This document shows, piece after piece, positions 1 through 5,202 of a stretch of DNA of 7,103 bases. The notes beneath the pieces were generated by a model. The model was not told where the DNA came from. It saw nothing but the letters and a program-made list of their open reading frames with translations, and did not search any database. How positions within the stretch are numbered: the stretch's first letter is position 1; the number at the start of each line of letters is the position of its first letter. Origin of the DNA: Gammaproteobacteria bacterium (lineage in GTDB: Bacteria; Pseudomonadota; Gammaproteobacteria; Granulosicoccales; Granulosicoccaceae); the NCBI GenBank assembly GCA_019634245.1, contig JAHQVR010000352.1:1-7103 (forward strand), in the 5' to 3' direction. The position numbers were made by a program, and so were the translations under genes.

Positions 1-75
1 GAGGCATTACCGGATCAGATTGACCCTGAAATAAACCAATTTTGGCGACAGCGTTTGAGTGGCTCTGCTGTGTGA
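1..75 (+). CDS. 3' end of an unidentified gene (partial)
   Basis: The first frame is open from base 1 to a TGA at 73-75 and encodes 24 residues, including DPEINQFWRQRLSG. The composition (Trp, Arg, several charged residues) looks like a genuine protein C-terminus, but the piece is too short to name a family. If real, this gene converges on the minus-strand SDR, with 71 bp between the two stops. A chance open stretch of this length is quite possible, so confidence is limited. Confidence 0.4.
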   Translation, partial: EALPDQIDPEINQFWRQRLSGSAV

Positions 76-83
76 CTTTGTCT

Positions 84-103
84 ATCCCGCAGGGATTGCT
101 TTT
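84..103 (+). terminator. weak terminator-like hairpin
   Basis: ATCCC at 84-88 pairs with GGGAT at 92-96 across a 3-nt loop (GCA), and TGCTTTT follows. It lies nine bases after the stop of the partial upstream gene and before the convergent SDR, where a terminator is expected. The stem is only 5 bp and the T tract is short, so this is a weak candidate. Confidence 0.25.
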
Positions 104-146
104 CAGAAAAACTACCTTAAACCAGCGGCCTGGCATTCCAAAAAAT

Positions 147-911
147 TCAGAAAGCGTATTTACGAAAACTGCCATCCACTGGAATTAACACGCCGGTTAT
201 GTAGCGGGCCAGAGGTGAACATAGAAATGTAGCTACTGCAGCCATATCCTCTGGTTCACCGATGTAGCCGATGGGAATTTCCTCTTCGGCGTATTGGCGG
301 CGACGCTCTTCTGTGTAGTTCTGACGAATTTGTTCGCTCAAAATTTTGCCTGGTCCTAAGCAGTTGACCGTGACACCGTGCTGAGAGACCTCGTTTGATA
401 ATCCTTTGGACCATGCGTGTATCGCCGCTTTGGCCGACATCGCAACATTGATTTTACCGGGGTGTTTTTCTGGTTCGTTTTTGCCGCTGATGGTAATAAT
501 GCGGCCCCATTGGCGTTCGATCATTTGTGGCAGAAGCGTATGGCTTAGACGACGTTGGGTGTTGAAGTTCATGTTCATGCCTTCGTCCCAGGTGGCCGCG
601 TCGGCATATAAATCCACTTTGCGGGTGCCGCCGGCAGAATTGATCAGTATGTCAATCGAACCGAGTGCTTCAATGGCCTTTGTCCCTAAACTCTCCGGGC
701 CATCCTCGGACATTAAATCATGAGCGATGACGATCGGCCGAGGATGACCTGCTGCGTCAATAGTATCGGCTACCTGTTGCAACAACGGTTCGCGTCTTGC
801 TGCAATGGCGGTTTGCACGCCCTCGGCAGCGAGCGACTTTGCAATAGCTCGACCAATGCCTTGGCTCGAGCCAGTGATCAGTGCGGTTTTACCTTTTAGT
901 TGTAGGTCCAA
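147..911 (-). CDS. SDR-family oxidoreductase lacking the catalytic tyrosine
   Basis: This is a 254-residue Rossmann-fold protein of classical SDR length. The cofactor motif TGSSQGIG is at residues 13-20 and the NNAG-like NSAGG at 91-95. Ser142 and Lys161 of the active-site set are present, and CLGPGKI at 184-190 follows. Arg39 and Arg40 after the second beta strand suggest NADP(H) rather than NAD(H). The usual YxxxK is AMSAK, so the catalytic Tyr is Ala157, and the Ser-to-Tyr-position spacing is 15 instead of about 13. I recall a large divergent class annotated as 3-oxoacyl-ACP-reductase-like with such a changed tetrad, so the protein may be a non-classical reductase or have lost dehydrogenase activity. 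The start is TTG at 909-911, supported by GGAGG (complement of 917-921) five bases upstream and by the typical N-terminus DLQLKGKTALITG. It is divergent from the E1 genes and may share their control region. Confidence 0.9.
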   Translation of the reverse strand: MDLQLKGKTALITGSSQGIGRAIAKSLAAEGVQTAIAARREPLLQQVADTIDAAGHPRPIVIAHDLMSEDGPESLGTKAIEALGSIDILINSAGGTRKVDLYADAATWDEGMNMNFNTQRRLSHTLLPQMIERQWGRIITISGKNEPEKHPGKINVAMSAKAAIHAWSKGLSNEVSQHGVTVNCLGPGKILSEQIRQNYTEERRRQYAEEEIPIGYIGEPEDMAAVATFLCSPLARYITGVLIPVDGSFRKYAF

Positions 912-916
912 ACGGT

Positions 917-921
917 CCTCC
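917..921 (-). promoter_or_regulatory. Shine-Dalgarno deciding the TTG start of the minus-strand SDR
   Basis: On the minus strand this reads GGAGG, five bases before TTG. A minus-strand ATG at 940-942 is in a different frame and runs into a stop after 17 codons, so TTG is the better start. Confidence 0.7.
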
Positions 922-954
922 GGGCGTGGCGCTTTTGCTCATGTTGGCTGCCTA

Positions 955-1026
955 ATTCGTGCTCAATAGCCAGCAGAATCAAGCCTGCATAGTGTAAGGT
1001 ATATCTAAGATTGTTTTAGCACGAAT
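955..1026. promoter_or_regulatory. paired inverted 9-bp sites in the divergent control region
   Basis: ATTCGTGCT at 955-963 and its exact reverse complement AGCACGAAT at 1018-1026 sit in the 127-bp gap between the minus-strand SDR and the E1 alpha gene. The centre-to-centre distance is 63 bp, close to six helical turns, so a dimeric or tetrameric regulator could bind both from one DNA face. AT-rich stretches between them (TATATC at 1000-1005, TAAGAT at 1006-1011) could hold -10 elements, but no convincing -35 is seen. The repeat is observed; the operator role is inferred. Confidence 0.45.
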
Positions 1027-1038
1027 GAGAGTCAACTA

Positions 1039-1116
1039 ATGAGTAAAAACCTGACGCCGGATGTCTCTAGAATGCTTGAATCTACTGAAGATGATGAGAG
1101 TCATTCGCTATTCTGA
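1039..1116 (+). other. probable original 5' end of the E1 alpha gene, out of frame
   Basis: An ATG at 1039 is preceded by GAGAG at 1027-1031 with seven bases of spacing, the best ribosome binding site near this gene. Its frame encodes MSKNLTPDVSRML, which resembles the LT/LS-(P/E)-(E/D) lead-in common in E1 alpha proteins, but it stops at TGA 1114-1116. The main E1 alpha frame is shifted by one base and opens at 1055, after a stop at 1052-1054. A single extra base between about 1055 and 1113 would explain this. A short overlapping leader peptide is the alternative. Confidence 0.5.
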
Positions 1117-2035
1117 AGAACAGCTTGGTGATGACTTTGCCGATGGCAAGTTACCCGGAGGTGTTCACTTGTCGGTTGGACAAGAAGCTGTTGCGGCTGG
1201 AATTTGTGCTCACTTAACCGATCGTGATCAGGTTTCAAGTAATCATCGGGGACACGGACACTTCCTTGCCAAAGGTGGTACGCCAAAGCAGTTGTTTGCA
1301 GAGATTCATGGAAAAGACGAAGGTAGTTGCCGAGGCATGGGGGGTTCTTTGCATGTGGCCGATTATTCAAAAGGCATTATTGGTGCGAATGGCATTGTAG
1401 GTGCTGGGCTTCCAATTGCAACTGGCGCTGCTCTGGCGAACCAGATGGACAACGATGGCAGTATGACCGTGGTGTTCTTCGGTGATGGTGCCGCGAATCA
1501 GGGGGTGCTTCAAGAGTCGATGAACTTTGCAGCGCTTTGGGGTTTGCCGCTTTTATATGTGTGTGAAAATAATCAGTTCGGCCAATTTTCTCCCACCGCT
1601 ACCGAAACCGCTGGAACCATCAGCGAACGAGCAAAAGCGTTTGAGATCCCAGTTGAGATGATCGACGGCAATGATGTGCGCACTGTGTGGCAAACGATGT
1701 CATGGGCGACCGACCATATCAGAGTGGGTAAAGGCCCTGTCTTTATTGAAGCGGACACCTATCGCATCAGAAACCACTTTGAACGCGAAAATTTAATTAT
1801 CACGAACCCATATCGAACCGAAGACGAAATTGAACAGATGCGTCGTGAACGTGATCCCATCCAATCGTTAGAGAACTGGCTGACAGAAGAAAATCTTGCT
1901 GATCGTGAAACCATCACAGCGATTGACAACGAAGCCAAAGCCGCCGTTGAGGAGGCTGCTGCATTTGCCGAGGCGGGAACCCTACCGCCTAATGATGCCG
2001 CTGAACAATATATGTTTGCAGGAACCTACAGCTAA
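1061..2035 (+). CDS. TPP-dependent 2-oxo-acid/acetoin dehydrogenase E1, alpha subunit
   Basis: The 324 residues match the usual length of PdhA/AcoA-type E1 alpha subunits, which bind thiamine diphosphate and with the beta subunit decarboxylate a 2-oxo acid (or cleave acetoin) in a heterotetramer. Visible family features are HRGHGH at 62-67, GGSLHVAD at 94-101, GANGIVGAG at 108-116, the TPP/Mg motif GDGAANQG at 141-148, and ENNQFGQ at 169-175. The overall pattern is closest to acetoin dehydrogenase AcoA in my judgement, but the substrate cannot be fixed. The loop that normally reads YRxxGH is YRIRNH (234-239), with Asn for Gly. The ATG at 1061 has no Shine-Dalgarno and starts right at the conserved ECLNLLKMMRVIRY helix; an upstream ATG at 1039 in another frame is better placed. 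The stop overlaps the beta-subunit ATG (TAATG), which is strong operon evidence. Confidence 0.93.
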   Translation: MSLECLNLLKMMRVIRYSEEQLGDDFADGKLPGGVHLSVGQEAVAAGICAHLTDRDQVSSNHRGHGHFLAKGGTPKQLFAEIHGKDEGSCRGMGGSLHVADYSKGIIGANGIVGAGLPIATGAALANQMDNDGSMTVVFFGDGAANQGVLQESMNFAALWGLPLLYVCENNQFGQFSPTATETAGTISERAKAFEIPVEMIDGNDVRTVWQTMSWATDHIRVGKGPVFIEADTYRIRNHFERENLIITNPYRTEDEIEQMRRERDPIQSLENWLTEENLADRETITAIDNEAKAAVEEAAAFAEAGTLPPNDAAEQYMFAGTYS

Positions 2036-3007
2036 TGGCACGTACACGATTTATAAAAGCAATTAAATGATGCGCTTCGTGAAGAAATGGAGCGCGATGA
2101 AAAGGTGTTCATCCTCGGAGAAGATGTTGAGGCCAGCATCTTCGGCGATATGCGCGGGTTATTCGAACAGTTTGGCGCAAGTCGTGTTCGAAATACTCCC
2201 ATTTCTGAAAATACGCTTACCGGAATGACGGTAGGGGCTGCTGCTGGCGGCTATCGCCTGGTGCTGCATCTAATGTTCGCCAATTTTTTGTATACCGGTA
2301 TGGATGGAATCGCGAACCAGATGGCCAAGGCACGGTTAATGTCCGGTGGGCAAGTGGAACTGCCAATCACGGTTATTGTGAATTATGGCGGTGGCCGGTC
2401 CAACGCGGCCCAACATTCTGATACCCCTTATGCGGCCATCATGAATCTTGCTGGCGTTCATCTTGTGGTGCCTTCCAATCCGGCCGATGCAAAGGGCTTG
2501 TTGAAATCAGCCATTAGATGCAATGATCCGGTGATCTTTTTTGAACCCGGTGGTAGAGGCGGGGAGTCGGGTGATGTTCCTGATGAGGAATACTTAACGC
2601 CCATTGGTGAAGCGGCGGTAGTGCGACAGGGCGGGGATCTGACGCTCATCAGCATGGGGTCCACCATGCGCATGACATTGCAAGCTGCAGACAAACTCGC
2701 AGAACAAGGCGTCGAGTGCGAAGTGGTTGATCTTCGAAGTTTGGCTCCGCTGGATGAAAAAACGATTTGCGCAGCTGCAGAACGTACCGGGAAAGTGGTG
2801 ATTGTTGATGAATCGCGTGAACGTGCAAGCGCTGCGAGTCACATAGCCGCGGTCATTGCGGAAAAATCGTTTGAACAATTGAAAGCGCCGATCAAACGGG
2901 TGGTGGCCGCCAACGTTGAACTTCCGCTTGCTCCAGCCAGCGAGCAGTTCTTACTGCCCAATAGGGATAAAGTGATAGCTGCTGCGTTGGAGATTGCCAA
3001 AAAGTAG
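2035..3007 (+). CDS. TPP-dependent dehydrogenase E1, beta subunit, with 5' frameshift
   Basis: The uninterrupted frame is 2087-3007 (306 residues), but the gene evidently begins at ATG 2035, overlapping the alpha stop. From 2035 the frame reads MARTRFIKAI and then hits TGA at 2068-2070. Skipping one A in AAA (2065-2067) continues as NDALREEMERDEK, the standard E1 beta N-terminus, giving about 323 residues, the normal length. In the 306-residue frame, LGEDV is at 10-14, the TPP-activating Glu is E41 in PISE, the NF/IANQMAK helix follows, and QHS is at 109-111. The C-terminal transketolase domain includes VDLRSLAPLDEKTI (214-227) and DESRERA (241-247). The family active-site His, before the PG of HxPG, aligns without gaps to Asn120. 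The partner is the alpha subunit immediately upstream; no E2 or E3 gene is present nearby. Confidence 0.92.
2065..2070 (+). other. frameshift site in the E1 beta gene
   Basis: AAATGA: read in frame from ATG 2035 this is Lys then stop. Removing one A restores AAT GAT GCG CTT (N D A L), which joins to the conserved E1 beta sequence. The shift could be a real mutation, a sequencing or assembly indel, or, much less likely, programmed +1 slippage before UGA. Confidence 0.8.
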
Positions 3008-3085
3008 ATCAGTAATCCTTTTAAAACGCGAAACCGGAATGGGCACTACGTGCACAAAGCTGCGAACGTTTAGACACCTATAACC

Positions 3086-3091
3086 AGAGGG
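3086..3091 (+). promoter_or_regulatory. Shine-Dalgarno of the transporter gene
   Basis: AGAGGG lies five bases before ATG 3097. Nothing like a strong terminator is seen in the 89 bp after the E1 beta stop, so the transporter may be co-transcribed with the E1 genes. Confidence 0.65.
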
Positions 3092-3096
3092 TCCTT

Positions 3097-3963
3097 ATGG
3101 AAATTGTAGCAGTCGCCTTGGCACTGGCGACAGCAGCCACATGGGCCCTGGTGACTCAACTGCAACAAAAAGGTATCCAAGCAGTTGATGGTCGGACCGG
3201 TGCCCTTATAGTGGTGCTTTCATTTGCCGGTTTGTTTTGGTTGCTGGCACCCTTTTTCATTGAGTGGCAGTGGTTCGGGACGCGGGCCACAGTCATTTTT
3301 ATTATCAGTGGATTTCTCGTACCGGGGTTGGCTCAGCAGTTTCAGATGCTGTCCGTGGAAAAACTGGGTGCAACATTTACGGCAATCGTCGGTGCATTCG
3401 CTCCTGTCTTTGCCGTGGTTCCCGCCGTCGTCATTCTCAAAGAACAACTGAACCTGCAAGCTGCAATCGGAATCGCTTTGATCATTGTTGGAGTTATTCT
3501 CTCGGTACGAGCTAAAACACGAAGCGCCGGAGCGTTTTCCCTGGTGTTGATTTGGCTAGCCCTTGGCGGGGCAGCCACTCGCGGATTGGGTCAACCTGTG
3601 TCTAAATATGGGCTTAATGAATTGCCCGAGCCGTTCTTCGCTACGTTGGTTATGGTGACGTCTGCTGCTGTCTTCATTGGCGTGTTACATCTGTTTCGAC
3701 ATCGAGAGACCATTCGCATCGAAGTAACTTCGAAGTTACTCTGGCTCGTTGCGGCGGGAATGGTGCTTGGGTTCGGCTTTCTATTGCTGTATGCCGCACT
3801 TAACGTTGGGGATGTGGTGTTTGTCGCACCCTTCATCGCCACTATGCCGATTTGGGTGGTTCTATACGATCACTTTATCTTCAAGCACGACAGGATCGGC
3901 AAGGGTCAGATGCTCTCCGCAGTCGTAGTCACACTTGGCGCTGTGGTGCTGGTGACCCGGTGA
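3097..3963 (+). CDS. EamA/DMT-family membrane transporter
   Basis: The 288 residues are dominated by about ten hydrophobic helices, roughly at 2-21, 33-55, 64-82, 89-114, 119-138, 146-163, 178-200, 212-236, 238-258 and 268-287. This is the two-times-five-helix plan and the usual length of the drug/metabolite transporter superfamily. The first repeat contains AFAPVFAVVPAVVILKEQL (100-118), the conserved fourth-helix segment ending in a charged KE; the second repeat has the equivalent APFIATMPIWVVLYDHFIF (244-262). Such proteins move metabolites across the inner membrane, often as exporters; the substrate is unknown. Its position behind the E1 genes suggests transport of a substrate or product of this pathway. 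A hydrophilic loop around residues 200-212 carries an exact 18-bp palindrome at the DNA level. Confidence 0.9.
   Translation: MEIVAVALALATAATWALVTQLQQKGIQAVDGRTGALIVVLSFAGLFWLLAPFFIEWQWFGTRATVIFIISGFLVPGLAQQFQMLSVEKLGATFTAIVGAFAPVFAVVPAVVILKEQLNLQAAIGIALIIVGVILSVRAKTRSAGAFSLVLIWLALGGAATRGLGQPVSKYGLNELPEPFFATLVMVTSAAVFIGVLHLFRHRETIRIEVTSKLLWLVAAGMVLGFGFLLLYAALNVGDVVFVAPFIATMPIWVVLYDHFIFKHDRIGKGQMLSAVVVTLGAVVLVTR
3723..3740. repeat. perfect 18-bp palindrome inside the transporter gene
   Basis: AGTAACTTCGAAGTTACT equals its own reverse complement. It encodes part of the loop between helices 7 and 8 (VTSKLL). A palindrome this long is unlikely by chance in 7 kb, so it may be a protein-binding site or a folded RNA element, but coding constraint alone cannot be excluded. 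Confidence 0.6.
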
Positions 3964-4029
3964 GCATTCTGTGGCTTGTCTCTTTCAACGGCTCAGGCGA
4001 GCAAATCAGTTCATTAACGTCAGGTTTGG

Positions 4030-4055
4030 TGTGCCTGTTGAACTCACCAGGCACA
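4030..4055 (+). other. stem-loop after the transporter gene
   Basis: TGTGCCTG at 4030-4037 pairs perfectly with CAGGCACA at 4048-4055 across a 10-nt loop, 66 bp past the transporter stop. There is no T tract after it, so it is not a standard intrinsic terminator. It may stabilise the 3' end of the upstream transcript or act in a factor-dependent end. Confidence 0.4.
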
Positions 4056-4064
4056 GCCCAATAC

Positions 4065-4076
4065 CGATGATCATCG
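4065..4076. promoter_or_regulatory. 12-bp palindrome upstream of the second block
   Basis: CGATGATCATCG is perfectly self-complementary and lies just upstream of a possible -35 element at 4099-4104, a position suitable for an activator. A regulatory role is inferred from position only. Confidence 0.25.
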
Positions 4077-4098
4077 AATTTAAGCGTACCAAGCGCTC

Positions 4099-4128
4099 TT
4101 GACCGCGTTACTGCAGGTGTATTACTGT
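4099..4128 (+). promoter_or_regulatory. candidate sigma-70 promoter for the oxygenase block
   Basis: TTGACC at 4099-4104 is a good -35 match. With an 18-bp spacer the -10 would be TACTGT (4123-4128), a poor match; a TTATAG nearby (4128-4133) is badly spaced. Transcription would start near 4135, directly ahead of the TGAAC repeats. The location in the only gap of about 200 bp on the plus strand supports it. Confidence 0.35.
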
Positions 4129-4141
4129 TATAGCCTGAATA

Positions 4142-4165
4142 TGAACATATCGTTCAAATATGAAC
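4142..4165. promoter_or_regulatory. three half-site operator-like element
   Basis: TGAAC (4142-4146), GTTCA (4152-4156) and TGAAC (4161-4165) form two overlapping inverted repeats sharing the central arm; GTTCAAATATGAAC (4152-4165) is the tighter pair. It lies just downstream of the candidate promoter and covers an ATG at 4160, which argues that the gene start is further down, at 4181. A repressor site for the oxygenase block is the natural reading, inferred from symmetry and position. Confidence 0.45.
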
Positions 4166-4180
4166 ACATGGGATCGCTCT

Positions 4181-4480
4181 ATGGATACGCCCCTATGGAT
4201 GGTGCCCGAAGCCGAACGGCAGTCAGAATTACCCCTTGATGTCCAATCAAGAGGCCGGCCTCTTACAGAGGCTGAAATGAAGTTCGCAGATTCGCTTGAA
4301 ACTGTGTTTGCCGATGGCTGCCACGATTTTGCCCAAGTCGCCAACCGACTAACCGAAATGAATGTGATCGCTCCAGTCTCTGGTTCTTCGTCATGGAGTG
4401 TTTCATCGCTTCTGGAAGAGTTGCAGCAGATCAATAGCCAGCTTGACAAAGCCTTTGAAGAGTCTGGCTATGGCGCATGA
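4181..4480 (+). CDS. small recombinase-like helix-turn-helix domain protein
   Basis: From ATG 4181 the product is 99 residues; starting at ATG 4160 would add seven, but that codon lies in the symmetric operator-like element and has no ribosome binding site, while 4181 has a weak GGGA upstream. The core LTEAEMKFADSLETVFADG, then ANRLTEMNVIAPVSG, then WSVSSLLEELQQIN resembles the small proteins annotated as recombinase-like helix-turn-helix that I recall beside Rieske oxygenase and cupin genes. The fold mimics the C-terminal helical part of serine recombinases, where a WT/WS signature precedes the last helix, but there is no catalytic recombinase domain. Its function is unknown; a regulatory or structural role for the oxygenase is inference. 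It appears to be the first gene of the oxygenase block. Confidence 0.7.
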   Translation: MDTPLWMVPEAERQSELPLDVQSRGRPLTEAEMKFADSLETVFADGCHDFAQVANRLTEMNVIAPVSGSSSWSVSSLLEELQQINSQLDKAFEESGYGA

Positions 4481-4489
4481 GAAATCCAT

Positions 4490-4501
4490 CTATTGCAATA
4501 G
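4490..4501. promoter_or_regulatory. 12-bp palindrome before the cupin gene
   Basis: CTATTGCAATAG is perfectly self-complementary and is followed by the T-rich run GTTTTCGTTTTT (4503-4514). It could be a binding site or a very weak attenuating hairpin (4-bp stem) between the helix-turn-helix gene and the cupin gene. The evidence is symmetry and position only. Confidence 0.25.
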
Positions 4502-4564
4502 CGTTTTCGTTTTTCGCTCAGGTATGCGGCGCATTCAACTTAACACTTTTACGGAGTATCGATT

Positions 4565-5110
4565 ATGAACCAACCACTCGAATTCCCTGCCATAGAACCC
4601 AACGATGTGGCCATTCCTGAAGGTAAATCGTTTGGTGAATTTATAGAGAGCCGAGTAGCGCGCTATGAAACGCGCACTCTGGACTGGAACGCTCTTAAAT
4701 TTCAGGCTGATTACGACCCCAAATACAAACGCGCTCAAATGCGTTATATGGGTACCGGCGCTGCTGGGGTGACGGAAGATGAAAATGTCGTGCAAGCTGA
4801 GCATTTCACTTTTTCTACCATGGTGTTGCCTGCCGGATGTGAGGGGCCATCTCATATACATCGCGATGCCGAAGAGGTGTTCTTTATTCTCAAGGGCCAC
4901 AAAATCCGCCTGTTCATGGAACACCAAGGTGAAAAATACGAAACGGTACTTACCGAACGTGACCTAATCTCTGTGCCACCGGGTGTTTACCGCGGATTGT
5001 GTAACGAAGGTATGGAAGAAGCACTGATGTGCGTGATGATTGGAAATCCAAAACCAGTTCGACCGACCTATCCGGATGATCACCCGTTATCTAGTGTCAA
5101 GCGAACATAA
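4565..5110 (+). CDS. cupin-domain protein
   Basis: The 181-residue product has a single cupin beta-barrel in its C-terminal half. Motif 1 is GCEGPSHIHRDAEEVFFILKG (91-111) with candidate metal ligands His97, His99 and Glu103. Motif 2 is DLISVPPGVYRGLCNEG (133-149), where the fourth ligand, normally His after PxGxx, is Arg143. I recall the PPGVYRG form in cupins encoded beside Rieske oxygenases, so this may be a subfamily trait rather than decay. The first 80 residues are a helical, charged extension without an obvious domain. ACGGAG at 4551-4556, eight bases before ATG 4565, supports the start. Possible roles are a dioxygenase, isomerase or ligand-sensing accessory of the oxygenase pathway; the sequence does not decide. 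It is cytoplasmic, with no signal peptide. Confidence 0.85.
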   Translation: MNQPLEFPAIEPNDVAIPEGKSFGEFIESRVARYETRTLDWNALKFQADYDPKYKRAQMRYMGTGAAGVTEDENVVQAEHFTFSTMVLPAGCEGPSHIHRDAEEVFFILKGHKIRLFMEHQGEKYETVLTERDLISVPPGVYRGLCNEGMEEALMCVMIGNPKPVRPTYPDDHPLSSVKRT

Positions 5111-5190
5111 GTCTGATCCTGGCATACAACCAAGTCACTTGAACTTACGCAAACACCCCGGTGCAGGTATCAACAGCAGATTTTGATAAC

Positions 5191-5197
5191 GGTGAGG
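5191..5197 (+). promoter_or_regulatory. Shine-Dalgarno deciding the Rieske oxygenase start
   Basis: GGTGAGG lies five bases before ATG 5203. The frame extends upstream to GTG 5161, but that codon has no ribosome binding site, so ATG 5203 is preferred. Confidence 0.6.
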
Positions 5198-5202
5198 CAT
5201 TG

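Noticed and set aside
122..146. CCAG-CGGC-CTGG as a terminator for the minus-strand SDR
   Set aside because: Only a 4-bp stem, with an interrupted T tract on the minus strand (TTTAAGG); too weak to annotate.
2059..2072. A prfB-like programmed +1 frameshift at AAA-UGA in the E1 beta gene
   Set aside because: The next base context (UGA-U) is unfavourable compared with UGA-C of prfB, there is no Shine-Dalgarno-like stimulator at the right distance, and E1 beta subunits are not known for recoding. A plain indel is simpler.
3038..3053. GCAC-TAC-GTGC hairpin between the E1 beta and transporter genes
   Set aside because: The stem is 4 bp with no T run; it does not meet terminator criteria.
3852..4070. 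Plus-strand open frame running past the end of the transporter gene
   Set aside because: Half of it overlaps the transporter in another frame; the rest covers a stem-loop and low-information intergenic sequence, with no ribosome binding site or motif.
4108..4449. Minus-strand open frame of 113 codons opposite the helix-turn-helix gene
   Set aside because: It overlaps the plus-strand gene almost fully, its product has no recognisable motif, and the plus-strand frame has family resemblance and operon context.
4181..4480. A mobile element or site-specific recombinase, suggested by the recombinase-like domain
   Set aside because: There is no catalytic serine-recombinase domain, no terminal inverted repeats or target duplications were seen, and the neighbours are metabolic genes.
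4535..4927. Minus-strand open frame of 130 codons opposite the cupin gene
   Set aside because: The cupin frame has both cupin motifs and a good ribosome binding site; the opposite frame shows no motif.
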